Source: Pontibacter litorisediminis (GTDB taxonomy: Bacteria; Bacteroidota; Bacteroidia; Cytophagales; Hymenobacteraceae). From it: a stretch of 64,000 bases of DNA. Shown piece by piece: positions 1 through 9,537 of the stretch. How positions within the stretch are numbered: position 1 is the stretch's first letter; each line of letters starts with the position of its first letter. The translations under genes and the position numbers were made by a program. A model generated the notes under the pieces. The model was not told the origin of the DNA. It did no database searches and was given only the letters and a program-made list of their open reading frames with translations. Location: the NCBI RefSeq assembly GCF_029360645.1, contig NZ_JARDUA010000007.1, forward strand, positions 226,855 through 290,854, in the 5' to 3' direction.

Positions 1-862
1 TGACCTCAACCTGCTTAAAACGGACTTTATCGTTTCCGGGGGCCGCATCGGCACTGCCCCAGCTTTGGTTGAGCTTAAACTTCTGCAGGCTGGCGATGTA
101 CTTGTTAACTACTGTAGAGGAAGGACCGATGTCCTGCATTTTTCCTTTTTTCAGCCAAAGGGCTCTGTCGCAGAGGGTGTTGATGGCTTGCATGTTATGG
201 CTGACAAAGAGTATAGTGCGGCCTTCCGCCTGCGACACCTCCCGCATCTTGCCCAGGCACTTCTTCTGAAAGTCGGCATCGCCAACCGCCAGCACCTCGT
301 CTACAATCAGGATATCAGGCTCCAGATGAGCGGCCACGGCAAAAGCCAGGCGCACATACATCCCCGAGGAGTAGCGCTTTACCGGGGTGTCTATAAATTC
401 CTCGATACCTGAGAAGGCCACGATCTCATCGAACTTGGCAGTTACCTCGGCTTTGCTCATGCCCAGGATGTAGCCGCTTATGTAGATGTTCTCGCGTCCG
501 GTTAGCTCTTTGTTAAAGCCGGTACCAACTTCCAGCAGGCTGCTCACCTTGCCTCTGCCCCTGACAGTGCCCGTGGTGGGCTTTATAATCCGGGAGATAA
601 TCTTCAGAAGGGTTGATTTGCCAGATCCGTTGCTGCCGACGATGCCGAGGGATTCCCCCTCCAGCACATCAAAGCTTACATCGCGCAGCGCCCAGATCGC
701 ATCTGTCAGCACTGACTCGTCCTGGTGAAAGAAAGGATCTCTCTTGCCCTTCACATACAGGTTCCACCACCGCTGCAGGTCTTGCCGGAAGGAGCCGGTG
801 CCGATAGCGCCCAACTGGTACAGCTTGGAGAGGTTCTCTACCTGTATGATCTTTTCTGCCAT
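1..862 (-). CDS. ABC transporter ATP-binding protein, polysaccharide export (Wzt/TagH-like), partial
   Basis: This is the ATPase half of an ABC exporter for a lipid-linked surface polysaccharide; it would sit on the inner face of the cytoplasmic membrane and power the permease encoded just upstream. The gene starts at 862 (MAEKIIQVEN) and runs off the left edge of the window, so about 287 codons are visible and the C-terminus is missing. Visible motifs are Walker A (GSNGSGKST), the ABC signature (YSSGMYVRLAFA), Walker B with the catalytic glutamate (ILIVDEVLA) and the switch histidine (FVSHN). The insert between the first strand and Walker A, with WxL-rich sequence, and the extension after the nucleotide-binding domain are typical of O-antigen/teichoic acid exporters, where the C-terminal part may bind the glycan. 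It follows the permease gene by 4 bp, so the two are one operon. The exact substrate cannot be told. Confidence 0.9.
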   Translation of the reverse strand, partial: MAEKIIQVENLSKLYQLGAIGTGSFRQDLQRWWNLYVKGKRDPFFHQDESVLTDAIWALRDVSFDVLEGESLGIVGSNGSGKSTLLKIISRIIKPTTGTVRGRGKVSSLLEVGTGFNKELTGRENIYISGYILGMSKAEVTAKFDEIVAFSGIEEFIDTPVKRYSSGMYVRLAFAVAAHLEPDILIVDEVLAVGDADFQKKCLGKMREVSQAEGRTILFVSHNMQAINTLCDRALWLKKGKMQDIGPSSTVVNKYIASLQKFKLNQSWGSADAAPGNDKVRFKQVEV

Positions 863-866
863 GGGT

Positions 867-1733
867 CTATACTACATCTATCAGTTTGTCGCCTTGCTTA
901 TTGAACAGCAGTAGGGCGGCGCCGAAGAACATTACTGTGAACAGGATACTGTAGAGTAGCTGCAGCGGGGAAACGGTTCCCTCCCCTAAAAGAGAGAGGC
1001 GGAATGCTTCGAACAGGGGAGACAAGGGATTTAGCTGCACCACCCACTGCACCTTTTCCGGAACAGCTGACAAGGGGTAAATGACGGGCGTTACGTACAG
1101 TAGCAGGCGCACCCCAAGGCTGGTGACATAGCTTATATCGCGGTACTTGGCAGTAAGAACAGAGAAGAACAGGCCCAAACCCAACGCCAACAGTCCGGTG
1201 GCAAGCACCACCACCGGGAACCACAGCACAGTTATACCCACTGTGAGCCGCAGCCCCTGAAAGTACCAGTAGTATGCCATCAGGGTCAGCAGCAGCAGGA
1301 ACTGAATCAGAAAGTTGTATAGCTGTGTCTGGATAACTGAAAGGGGAATGACGATCCGCGGGAAGTACACTTTACTGAAGAGGTGCACATTGTCGCGGAA
1401 AGTGGTGGACGTGCCGGTGAAGCTGTCGCTAAAGAAGCTCCATAGTATAATGCCGGAGAAGTAGAAAAGCACAGGCGGCAACGAGCCCGTAGAAATACCC
1501 ACAAGTTTGCTGAAAACAATAACATAGGTGGCCAAGGTGAGCAGGGGAGGGAACAGGATCCAAAAGGGGCCTAATACGGTCTGCTGGTAGCGCAGCAGGA
1601 AATTTCTTTTCACAAGCCCACGCAGCAGGTGCCGGAAAGACCATAATTCTCCTATACTAGCTCCCAGGTAACTGGTTTGGCTGGTAATTTCCCATTCTCC
1701 CTTGCCTTTAGCTTTAGACATGAACCCGCTCAA
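867..1733 (-). CDS. ABC-2 type transporter permease, polysaccharide export (Wzm/TagG-like)
   Basis: Membrane half of the exporter, 288 residues. About six hydrophobic segments are visible (roughly residues 60-85, 90-110, 135-160, 170-200, 205-230 and 255-280), preceded by a cytoplasmic N-terminus with the LVKRNFLLRYQQTVLGPFW motif that marks ABC-2 permeases of O-antigen systems. The loop motifs TAKYRDI and LNPLSPLFEAFR are also family hallmarks. The gene is first in the operon and is followed 4 bp later by its ATPase. The nearest upstream gene on this strand ends far away, and 239 bp without a gene lie before the start at 1733, so a promoter probably lies there. An in-frame methionine at residue 5 is an alternative start. 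The pair is separated by 45 kb from the Wzx-type polysaccharide cluster at the other end of the window. Confidence 0.9.
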   Translation of the reverse strand: MSGFMSKAKGKGEWEITSQTSYLGASIGELWSFRHLLRGLVKRNFLLRYQQTVLGPFWILFPPLLTLATYVIVFSKLVGISTGSLPPVLFYFSGIILWSFFSDSFTGTSTTFRDNVHLFSKVYFPRIVIPLSVIQTQLYNFLIQFLLLLTLMAYYWYFQGLRLTVGITVLWFPVVVLATGLLALGLGLFFSVLTAKYRDISYVTSLGVRLLLYVTPVIYPLSAVPEKVQWVVQLNPLSPLFEAFRLSLLGEGTVSPLQLLYSILFTVMFFGAALLLFNKQGDKLIDVV

Positions 1734-1914
1734 AAAATTTTAGAGTTATAAAGTTACACTGAATGGTCGGCCAGCGCAGCTGTGCCTTTAGCGCGTTATA
1801 GCAGCCTGATTCTCAAGATAACTTTATACGTGTTATTGTATTTTAAGTGTTATTTTTAGGAGGTTTTTAGTGGGCTTGCCAATGATGCAGGTGATGTCGC
1901 AGGTAAAAGTCTGG

Positions 1915-1948
1915 AAAATAAAACGGCAGATAGGATCGCTATCTGCCG
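1915..1948 (-). terminator. Rho-independent terminator of the beta-helix gene
   Basis: A perfect 10-bp stem (1924-1933 pairs with 1939-1948, loop GATCG) is followed on the minus strand by the T-rich run TTTTATTTT (1923 down to 1915). It lies 25 bp beyond the stop codon of the large gene ending at 1973. Confidence 0.85.
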
Positions 1949-1972
1949 CTATGAGAGGGGGAGGGGAGTTTG

Positions 1973-4900
1973 TTACTTTTTTATGAGCTTGAACCGGTAA
2001 GGCGTGTCACCTATGTAGGCTGTTAAGAAATAAAAGGCCGAGCCCTCAGCCTCTGCCAGGCTGATGGGCACTTTGGTGAGCCCTTTTCGCAGCGGCATTG
2101 ACCTCTGCAGCACTTTTTTACCTTTGGTATCGGTAATTACTACAAGCAGTACATCTTCCGTAACAGCCTCCACTTCTAAGGTTATCTTGTCCGAAAAAGG
2201 GTTTGGATAAACAGAAACGGAAAGCCTGGCAGGCCCGAAGCTGACAGCACGTATGGGAGAATATGTGCTGGTGCTGTCATGGTCTATTTGGCGAAGGCGG
2301 TAATACCTGGTGCCGGCTTTACCTGCTTCTGCGTCGCGGTACGTATAGGCCAGCAGCCTTTGAGCATTACCTGCATAACTGGGCACAAACCCGATCTTCC
2401 TAAACTGCCCCGGCCCTTCCGAAACCTCCACCTCAAAGCCATAGTTGTTCTCCTCAGAAGCCGTTTCCCACTGCAGCAGCACCTCTGCCCCCTGTCTGGC
2501 AGCCGTGAACTTAACCAAAGAGACAGGCAAAGGGGCCGGGGCAGAGGTGGTGCTTGCTACCGTAAAAGGCGAGAAAGAGTTAACGCCACTTAAACTGATG
2601 ATGTATGTGCCTGGTAAGGTGCCTTGTGTTACAGTGCCGGCACTGCTCTCCATCACCTGCCACGCTTCTCCCTCATAGTGGCTCACGTAGCTTTCGGATC
2701 GGTTAAAGTTTGCAGGCTCGTCATGGCTGGTCCACTGCAGCGTCATTGCTACCTCAGAGCCCCCTGTCTCTTCTTCCTCTATGTGCCAGGTTTTGTTGAT
2801 GGTGCTGTCTGGTACGGCGATAACTTCCTGTGTTTGGTCTTTTTCCTCTACCCGCACGCTAAAATTGTCCGTGGCGCCGGTGTTCACCAGCGTAACGGGA
2901 GCATAGCCTTGCGGTGTTCCGACAGGGTATACTTTGGAAGTGCCTGGGCCTAAAGCATGCTGCGTTAGCTTACCGGAGCCATCTGTTACGATATACCTCT
3001 CTGCACTGTAATGCAACAGGCTGGCCCCACCGGTCAACGTCAGGTCCTGAGCGCCTAGCCACAGACTACCTTGCATCAGGTCTATGGCCTGTGTTATGGT
3101 TGCCGCCCCCGCAAGTTTCTTGATGCCGGAGCCTCGTATGATCAGGTTGTCATACGTGCCGCCGGGTATCAGTTGCTCGCTATCACTGTTGAATATGACG
3201 TTGGAGCCTGGCTCAGCATTCAGATTGGTTCCGGTTAGACTGCCGTGCACCTCTAAGGTGGCATTTTGTTCTAGGGTAAGAGGGCCTGCCGCATCCAAAT
3301 TGCTAACATGGCCATGCGTGCCGGCTTTTATGCGTGGGTAGTGGCTCAGCTCAGCTGTGGTAGGCGGGATGTGGGCATCTATACTTGGCGTAGGTACACA
3401 GGTGGTCCAGTTTTGGCTGTCAAACCAGTCGGAGGTGCCGTTGTCTCCCGTCCATGCCGTTTCCTTGGCGTCGATAACCATAACAGTATGATGCAATACT
3501 TGCTGCAGCCCTTGCACGTCGGTATAAGTATAAGTGAGCGGATGGTTGCCTACACCAGCTGCATCCGGGGTAAAAAGGCCAGCCTCCACCCCGGGGCCAG
3601 CATAAGTTCCTCCTGTCGCTTGCCCAAACCTAAGCGGTTGCGGACCGCCGTAAAGGCAGGCCTTGCTGTTCTCCGTTGCCTGGTGCGCGCCAATGCAAAG
3701 GTCTGTGCGCTGCAAGATGCTGTTGCCCCAGAAATCACGGTTGCCCGGGTTAAGTCCGAAGTTAGCGGCGAGATTAAGCGCTTTGCCGATGATCGGTGAG
3801 GAGCTCTCTAATTTGTAGTTCTCCAAAGTATAAAGCCGCTTCGGGTCTGAGATGGTTACTCCCTTGCCAGGAGACTTTAGCATGGGATCCAGAAAATATC
3901 CCACCGCCATGCCGTTGCGGTACTCCTGTGTGGTAGCGCTACGCCAGCCGTCGAGCGAGTTGTAGGCCGTGCCACCCCATACAAACTGCGGTGCCTCGCC
4001 GGAGGCCCAGTAGTTATTCCCCTCAAACCTGACGCTGGTGATAACATCAACCTGCAGGAGCCTCGCTCCGCCTGTCGTAACAAACAGGTTGTTGCGGAAA
4101 GTCGCTGCCGTAGCACCTCCTGCCTGCACCCAGACAGCCTTTGGAGAACCGCTGGCCGAAGGCGTCAGGTAGATCGTGTTATTGTAAATTTGGGCATTCT
4201 GGATGCCACCTTTTGACCCCGATGACCACAAATGTATGGCGCCGTAGCCGTTCTTTCGGCCGTCGTTCTCGCTGATGTTGTAGCGGATGGTGAGGTTCTT
4301 CATCTCGCTGGCACCACTGTACTGGGCCAAAAGGTACCCGGCTCCCTCGTTGTCGTGCGAGTAGTTGTACTGCAGGATACAGTTGGTGCTGCCGCCATCC
4401 AAGTCGAAGCCGCCGCCGTCTTTAGATGTTCCCGTTTTGTTATGGTGCGACTCGTTGTACTGTATTATGACGTTGTTACTGGCGTAGCACCAGATGCCGA
4501 CAGGTCCGCCACTTGTCCAGGCGTTCAGCCAGCCGTTGTTATAGGCTTCGCAGTACTCAACGATGCCTCCATCCACCCCTCCCAGTATAATGCCATTGCC
4601 GCTGTGCGACTTGGTTTTGGTGGGGATGCCGGCATTGTTATAAGCTTTGGTGAAACCCACATACACATTCCTGTGCGCTTTATAGTTGCCCTCCGCCCAT
4701 ACCAGGATACCGGCATCCCCGTTGTCATGAACGGCGGAGTTTGTGATAGTTACCTCACTAAAACCTTGCGTTCCGCCCCAGCTGCCAATGCTGATCCCCG
4801 CCTCGCGGTAGCCGTACACTTCCACATCGTGGATGGCGATATAAGGCAGCTTGGTGGCGGGGAGGTCCATGTAAATGTCCATGCCGGCGGTGGTGCTTAC

Positions 4901-5287
4901 CGTTCTACCAGCGCCTTCAAAAACCAGGTGTTCGATCTTAAACCCTGATGTGTTGTATAACCAGAAGCCGGCTTCTTGCCCACTTCGGATAACAGCTCTC
5001 CCCACGCCGTATGACCCGAGCACAATAGGCTTCTCGGCTGTGCCTTTTACCTCCGCCCCAAAGCCCAAGCTACCAGAAAAGATGACTTCCCCCTCAAACA
5101 AAACGGTGTCGCCGGCAGCAAGCGGCGTGGCATTTACTTTCTCTATACTTGCCCAGGCGCTTGCCTGTGTAAGGCCACTGTTCACATCATTCCCTTTGCT
5201 GCTCACATAGTACGTCTCCGCCTTCGCACACAAACAAGTTAGCGCCATTAGCAAAGTAACGGCAGCTGATAACATCTTCATAACCAC
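1973..5287 (-). CDS. Secreted right-handed beta-helix protein with T9SS type A C-terminal sorting domain
   Basis: A 1104-residue exported protein. Residues 1-23 form a signal peptide ending in the ACAKA-like cleavage region (starts at residue 3 or 5 are also possible). Residues about 90-430 hold repeated parallel beta-helix turns with many Asn-rich steps (for example NNGWLNAW, YNESHHNK, YNYSHDNEGAG), like NosD/pectate-lyase folds that bind or cut polysaccharide. Residues about 550-680 resemble the Ig-like and WTG-type repeats of large gliding or adhesion proteins. The last ~75 residues (YPNPFSDKI to KLIKK) are a classical type A sorting domain, recognised by T9SS and normally removed when the protein is attached to the cell surface or released. 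No catalytic residues can be assigned with confidence; it may be a polysaccharide lyase, hydrolase or adhesin. It is a single gene with its own terminator. Confidence 0.85.
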   Translation of the reverse strand: MVMKMLSAAVTLLMALTCLCAKAETYYVSSKGNDVNSGLTQASAWASIEKVNATPLAAGDTVLFEGEVIFSGSLGFGAEVKGTAEKPIVLGSYGVGRAVIRSGQEAGFWLYNTSGFKIEHLVFEGAGRTVSTTAGMDIYMDLPATKLPYIAIHDVEVYGYREAGISIGSWGGTQGFSEVTITNSAVHDNGDAGILVWAEGNYKAHRNVYVGFTKAYNNAGIPTKTKSHSGNGIILGGVDGGIVEYCEAYNNGWLNAWTSGGPVGIWCYASNNVIIQYNESHHNKTGTSKDGGGFDLDGGSTNCILQYNYSHDNEGAGYLLAQYSGASEMKNLTIRYNISENDGRKNGYGAIHLWSSGSKGGIQNAQIYNNTIYLTPSASGSPKAVWVQAGGATAATFRNNLFVTTGGARLLQVDVITSVRFEGNNYWASGEAPQFVWGGTAYNSLDGWRSATTQEYRNGMAVGYFLDPMLKSPGKGVTISDPKRLYTLENYKLESSSPIIGKALNLAANFGLNPGNRDFWGNSILQRTDLCIGAHQATENSKACLYGGPQPLRFGQATGGTYAGPGVEAGLFTPDAAGVGNHPLTYTYTDVQGLQQVLHHTVMVIDAKETAWTGDNGTSDWFDSQNWTTCVPTPSIDAHIPPTTAELSHYPRIKAGTHGHVSNLDAAGPLTLEQNATLEVHGSLTGTNLNAEPGSNVIFNSDSEQLIPGGTYDNLIIRGSGIKKLAGAATITQAIDLMQGSLWLGAQDLTLTGGASLLHYSAERYIVTDGSGKLTQHALGPGTSKVYPVGTPQGYAPVTLVNTGATDNFSVRVEEKDQTQEVIAVPDSTINKTWHIEEEETGGSEVAMTLQWTSHDEPANFNRSESYVSHYEGEAWQVMESSAGTVTQGTLPGTYIISLSGVNSFSPFTVASTTSAPAPLPVSLVKFTAARQGAEVLLQWETASEENNYGFEVEVSEGPGQFRKIGFVPSYAGNAQRLLAYTYRDAEAGKAGTRYYRLRQIDHDSTSTYSPIRAVSFGPARLSVSVYPNPFSDKITLEVEAVTEDVLLVVITDTKGKKVLQRSMPLRKGLTKVPISLAEAEGSAFYFLTAYIGDTPYRFKLIKK

Positions 5288-5854
5288 AGCATCTACTTAA
5301 GGATAATTATACTTTGGGAGCGCTACAGGTTAAGGTATAGTGTGAGGCAAGGCTAACAGCCACGCAGCGCAAACCAATGCTGGGGCTTAACACCTTTTTC
5401 TTCTGCTGTGGGGTTTTCTTAAAGTAAAAATGCGGCATAAAAGTATAAAATAGAAATAATTGCAAGTTGGATTTTATCGTGCCTTATGGCAGGCCTTGCC
5501 TTACTGCAATAGTGACAATTATTTTATGCCGAACAAAGTCGTTCACGGAAAAGTTTATAGGTGCTTTACAACGATGCGGCGTTGCGCAATGTAAATTATA
5601 GGCTGTAATACACTGTTTTGTGAAGGCAAATGGCTTGTTTTTGAGGAGACGTGATGCGTTTGCGCCTGATGCTTCTGGTTAGTGGGTCGCGATGGTGTTA
5701 AATAAGTTATAGTTTTAGCCAGGTGTCATGGCTTGAGAGGAGGAGGGTTGAGCGACTGGTTTATCAAAAGTAAAGTATGTTTATTTTGAGGATGATCTAC
5801 AGTTTTGTGCAGACTTACAGTATAAATCCTGATTTCTCCTGCGGCTATAAATGA
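5288..5854. other. Non-coding stretch between two envelope genes
   Basis: Nearly 570 bp without a convincing gene on either strand. It is visibly richer in A and T than its neighbours and must contain the promoter of the beta-helix gene starting at 5287. I see no RNA gene, repeat or degraded coding sequence in it. Confidence 0.6.
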
Positions 5855-5889
5855 AAAGCGCTCTACAGGATGTGCCTGTAGAGCGCTTT
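5855..5889 (-). terminator. Terminator of the outer-membrane barrel gene
   Basis: A perfect 15-bp stem (5855-5869 with 5875-5889, loop ATGTG) is followed by a short T run on the minus strand. It lies 17 bp past the stop of the gene ending at 5907. Confidence 0.85.
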
Positions 5890-5906
5890 AGCAGCATTAA
5901 AACAGT

Positions 5907-7160
5907 TTATAGCTTATAACCCAGCATAAAGTAAAGGTGCTGTGCCTTGGCTGAAACGCTGTTGATGGCGGAGGAGCTTTCATTCGCCTCATACCTCACT
6001 CCTAACACCATCGCTTTGGTTCCCAAGGGAACGTGTAGGCCAGCACCTGCAGTAAGGCCAAGGGTGCGTTTTCTGAACCCGCCTTCTCCAAATGCGGGCT
6101 GTTCGCGTACCCTGGGTTCATCCGGGTCATAATAATCGGTACGGGTAGACTGTTGTGTTACCTGTAGCGCAATGTTGTTAGCGAGGCCCGCGCTCAGGTA
6201 TGGCCTTAGTTTGCCGTTAGGGTACGTGTACACGACCTGGATGGGCAGCTTGAGGTAGTCTGCATCAAACAAGACATCATACTTATACTCAAAGCCCAGG
6301 TTGTTTCTGTAGTCAAAGGAGGCTACTTGCCGGAAGGGCATGTACAACAGGTCTATTTGGATGGAAAGCTTTTCGTTCAGTCTCGGGAGCGAGACGTTTA
6401 CCGCCAAACCGCCGCCCAAGCCCGCCGATTCGTCTGAATAGCTCCCGCGGGTGGTCGGGTGCTCATCGCCCTTCAGCGTATAGGTGCTTCTGGTGTAGGT
6501 GATGGAAGGGGCAAAAGTAACGACGGACTTCTTTATCTCCGCTTTTTGTATGGCTGTGCTGCCCCCTACACACGCGTTGTAATCCTCCGTTATTTCGGCC
6601 AGGGCATCTGCCGTAAACTTCATGTTCTGAAACCTGCCGGCTTTTATGGTCTCACAATCCGTGAAGGCTACGGCCATGGTATGTGCATAGGCTCTTCTCT
6701 TCGCTTTGTAGAGCTTTCCGGAGTTGGTGTCCCTGAGTAACGTCTCCTCGTAGAGGAGTTCAATGAGTGGCTGGCCGTCCTTCCTCAGAAAATAACGGTC
6801 CTTCTGGAAAGAGTCACGGTAGTGGTACACGCTGGCTTTGCCCTTCACCAGTGCGGCTAGAAAAACGCGTTGCCTTACAGTGTCCCCCGCAGGTGCTAAG
6901 GTAATCTCAAAAGCTTCAAAAAGTTTCTTGCCTTTGTCGAAGCCGTAGGCCTGGATGTCGTGGGGCGTAAGGGCCTGCTCGGCTGCGTGCTCATTTTGTT
7001 TGAATGTGGTGACCTCTGCACTGCGGACAGAGCCCCGGTAATCTACCAAGCCCCGAATCGTGTCGCCGTTCTGGACGATAAAGCCATCTTGGAAACTCTT
7101 TTGCGCAAAAGCTAGGGTGCAGGCAAAGAGTAAGGTGAAGGTTACATAAAGTTGTTTCAT
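5907..7160 (-). CDS. Outer membrane beta-barrel protein (PorT-like barrel family)
   Basis: A 417-residue protein with a clear signal peptide (residues 1-19, ending AFA). Residues about 20-190 carry a domain common in Bacteroidota that begins FQDGFIVQNGDTIRGLVDYRG and has mixed strands. From about residue 205 to the end the sequence alternates polar and hydrophobic residues in short strands and ends in an aromatic/leucine-rich strand (HLYFMLGYKL), typical of a small outer membrane beta-barrel of the outer-membrane-protein beta-brl type. No substrate or enzyme motif is visible. It is downstream of dnaK on the same strand but separated from it by a strong terminator, so it should be transcribed alone. 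The function remains unknown beyond an envelope location. Confidence 0.75.
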   Translation of the reverse strand: MKQLYVTFTLLFACTLAFAQKSFQDGFIVQNGDTIRGLVDYRGSVRSAEVTTFKQNEHAAEQALTPHDIQAYGFDKGKKLFEAFEITLAPAGDTVRQRVFLAALVKGKASVYHYRDSFQKDRYFLRKDGQPLIELLYEETLLRDTNSGKLYKAKRRAYAHTMAVAFTDCETIKAGRFQNMKFTADALAEITEDYNACVGGSTAIQKAEIKKSVVTFAPSITYTRSTYTLKGDEHPTTRGSYSDESAGLGGGLAVNVSLPRLNEKLSIQIDLLYMPFRQVASFDYRNNLGFEYKYDVLFDADYLKLPIQVVYTYPNGKLRPYLSAGLANNIALQVTQQSTRTDYYDPDEPRVREQPAFGEGGFRKRTLGLTAGAGLHVPLGTKAMVLGVRYEANESSSAINSVSAKAQHLYFMLGYKL

Positions 7161-7260
7161 GGAAGTTAGGTTGATGTGGTTGACGGTGTAGCTGCAAACA
7201 TTGGCAGTATACTAAAATTATTATATTTAGTTATAACCCCACAGCTAAATGTTGCCTGCA

Positions 7261-7294
7261 AAAAAACTCCCCTGCCGGAGTCCGGCAGGGGAGT
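7261..7294 (-). terminator. Terminator of dnaK
   Basis: An 11-bp perfect stem (7266-7276 with 7284-7294, loop GGAGTCC) is followed on the minus strand by a run of six T (7266 to 7261). It lies 26 bp beyond the dnaK stop codon. Confidence 0.9.
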
Positions 7295-7319
7295 TCTGTA
7301 TAGTTTGAGTTTTAGATGC

Positions 7320-9254
7320 TTACTTGTTGGTGTTGCCGTCTACTTCCTCGTAGTCTACATCGGTTACACCGCCGTCGTTGGCTGCGCCCTGCGCACCACC
7401 GGCCTGGCCGTTGCCACCGCCTTCAGCGCCTGGAGCTCCTTGGCCCTGCGTAGCTGCGTACATCTCCTGAGAGGCGGCGCTCCACGCGTTGTTCAGGTTC
7501 TCGATGGCTCTGTCGATACCAGCGATATCTTTCGACTCGTGTGCCTTCTTCAGCTCGCCCAGCGCATTCTCGATGTTAGACTTATTGCCGCCGGAAAGCT
7601 TGTCGCCATACTCCTTCAGCTGCTTCTCGGTCTGGAAGATCATAGAGTCGGCTGTGTTCAGCTTCTCGATCTCCTCCTTCGCCTTCTTGTCAGCCTCGGC
7701 GTTGGCCTCTGCCTCCTTACGCATTTTCTCGATCTCCTGCTCGCTTAGGCCAGAAGAAGCCTCAATACGAATCTTCTGCTCTTTGCCTGTCGCTTTATCC
7801 TTCGCTGTTACGTGCAGGATACCGTTGGCGTCGATGTCGAAAATAACCTCGATCTGTGGCACACCACGTGGTGCTGGCGGAATATCTGATAAGTGGAAGC
7901 GACCAATCGTACGATTGTCCTTGGCCATTGGGCGCTCACCCTGCAGTACGTGGATCTCCACAGACGGCTGGTTATCGGAAGCCGTTGAGAACGTCTCAGA
8001 CTTCTTCGTAGGGATCGTTGTGTTCGACTCAATCAGTTTAGTGAACACACCACCCATAGTCTCAATGCCCAGTGACAGTGGCGTTACGTCCAGCAGAAGC
8101 ACGTCTTTTACCTCACCTGTCAGTACACCACCCTGGATTGCAGCACCAATGGCAACCACCTCATCCGGGTTCACGCCTTTAGAAGGCTTTTTGCCGAAGA
8201 ACTTCTCTACTTCCTCCTGTACTTTCGGGATACGGGTAGAACCACCTACCAAGATCACCTCGTCGATGTCAGAGGTAGAAAGGCCCGCATCCTGAAGAGC
8301 TTTCTTGCACGGCTCCATAGAGCGGCGGATCAAGTCATCAGACAGTTGCTCGAACTTGGCGCGTGTCAGTTTACGAACCAGGTGCTTCGGCACACCGTCC
8401 ACTGGCATGATATAGGGCAGGTTGATCTCTGTCTCTTGTGAAGAAGAAAGCTCGATCTTCGCCTTCTCAGCGGCTTCTTTCAAGCGCTGCAGGGCCATTG
8501 GGTCCTTGCGCAGGTCCAGGCCTTCGTCTTTTTTGAACTCCTCAGCCAACCAGTTGATGATCACCTGGTCAAAGTCGTCACCACCCAGGTGCGTGTCGCC
8601 GTTCGTAGAAAGTACCTCGAACACACCGTCACCCAGTTCCAGGATCGAGATATCGAATGTACCACCACCAAGGTCAAACACCGCAATCTTCTGGTCTACG
8701 CTCTTCTTGTCCAAGCCGTAAGCAAGCGCGGCTGCTGTTGGCTCGTTAATGATACGCTTCACTTCAAGGCCTGCAATCTGGCCGGCCTCTTTCGTAGCCT
8801 GGCGCTGCGCATCGTTGAAGTAAGCCGGTACGGTAATAACCGCCTCGGTTACAGAGGTACCCAGGTACTCTTCTGCCGTAGCCTTCATTTTCTGGAGCAC
8901 CATGGCAGAGATCTCCTGCGGCGTGTACTCACGGTCGCCGATCTGTACGCGCACGGTATTGTTGCTACCCTGCTGTACTTTGTAAGAAACCTGCTTTGCC
9001 TCTTCGCTTACCTCATTGTAGCTGTGGCCCATGAAGCGCTTGATAGAAGCGATGGTGTTTTGTGGGTTTGTGATCGCCTGGCGCTTGGCAGGGTCACCTA
9101 CTTTACGCTCACCGTTTCCGTTATCCAGAAATGCCACGATAGACGGTGTCGTGCGGCGTCCTTCGCTGTTAGGTATTACAACTGGCTCGTTACCCTCCAT
9201 TACGGCAACGCATGAGTTGGTTGTACCTAAGTCAATACCTATTATTTTTCCCAT
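7320..9254 (-). CDS. dnaK: Molecular chaperone DnaK (Hsp70)
   Basis: A full-length 644-residue Hsp70. The ATPase domain (residues 1-385) shows the phosphate loops [13 protein letters not shown] and [14 protein letters not shown] and the adenosine motif [13 protein letters not shown]; the linker [15 protein letters not shown] joins it to the substrate-binding domain, and the lid ends in a Gly/Ala-rich tail with the acidic terminus DVDYEEVDG. It refolds proteins in the cytoplasm together with DnaJ and GrpE, which are not in this window. The gene is monocistronic: a strong terminator follows it and 283 bp of non-coding DNA precede it. I do not see a CIRCE element or an obvious heat-shock operator in that upstream region. 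Confidence 0.98.
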   Translation of the reverse strand: MGKIIGIDLGTTNSCVAVMEGNEPVVIPNSEGRRTTPSIVAFLDNGNGERKVGDPAKRQAITNPQNTIASIKRFMGHSYNEVSEEAKQVSYKVQQGSNNTVRVQIGDREYTPQEISAMVLQKMKATAEEYLGTSVTEAVITVPAYFNDAQRQATKEAGQIAGLEVKRIINEPTAAALAYGLDKKSVDQKIAVFDLGGGTFDISILELGDGVFEVLSTNGDTHLGGDDFDQVIINWLAEEFKKDEGLDLRKDPMALQRLKEAAEKAKIELSSSQETEINLPYIMPVDGVPKHLVRKLTRAKFEQLSDDLIRRSMEPCKKALQDAGLSTSDIDEVILVGGSTRIPKVQEEVEKFFGKKPSKGVNPDEVVAIGAAIQGGVLTGEVKDVLLLDVTPLSLGIETMGGVFTKLIESNTTIPTKKSETFSTASDNQPSVEIHVLQGERPMAKDNRTIGRFHLSDIPPAPRGVPQIEVIFDIDANGILHVTAKDKATGKEQKIRIEASSGLSEQEIEKMRKEAEANAEADKKAKEEIEKLNTADSMIFQTEKQLKEYGDKLSGGNKSNIENALGELKKAHESKDIAGIDRAIENLNNAWSAASQEMYAATQGQGAPGAEGGGNGQAGGAQGAANDGGVTDVDYEEVDGNTNK

Positions 9255-9484
9255 TCTATAGTTTTATTTATAGTTGCTGATTCAATTTCTATTTTCAGTT
9301 ACTTCTGTTTTAACAAGCCATGTGCCAAGGGGCGTCCAGGTCTTTTTTTATGTCATTCTGTCAGAGCATAGCTGTTGCGCCATACTTGTTGTCCGACTTG
9401 CCTGCGCATTACCACCACCACCCCGACATTATTGCTGAAGTATACCTTACTGCAGCGTAGTGCCGCAGGTTCTAGCAGATGATA

Positions 9485-9523
9485 AAAAGAGCACCGGCCG
9501 CTCTTGCTGGAGCGGCCGGTGCT
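9485..9523 (-). terminator. Terminator of the 199-residue secreted protein gene
   Basis: A 13-bp GC-rich perfect stem (9490-9502 with 9511-9523) with an 8-nt loop, followed by five T on the minus strand. It starts 15 bp after the stop codon at 9538. Confidence 0.9.
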
Positions 9524-9537
9524 GTGTTGCTAATGCT

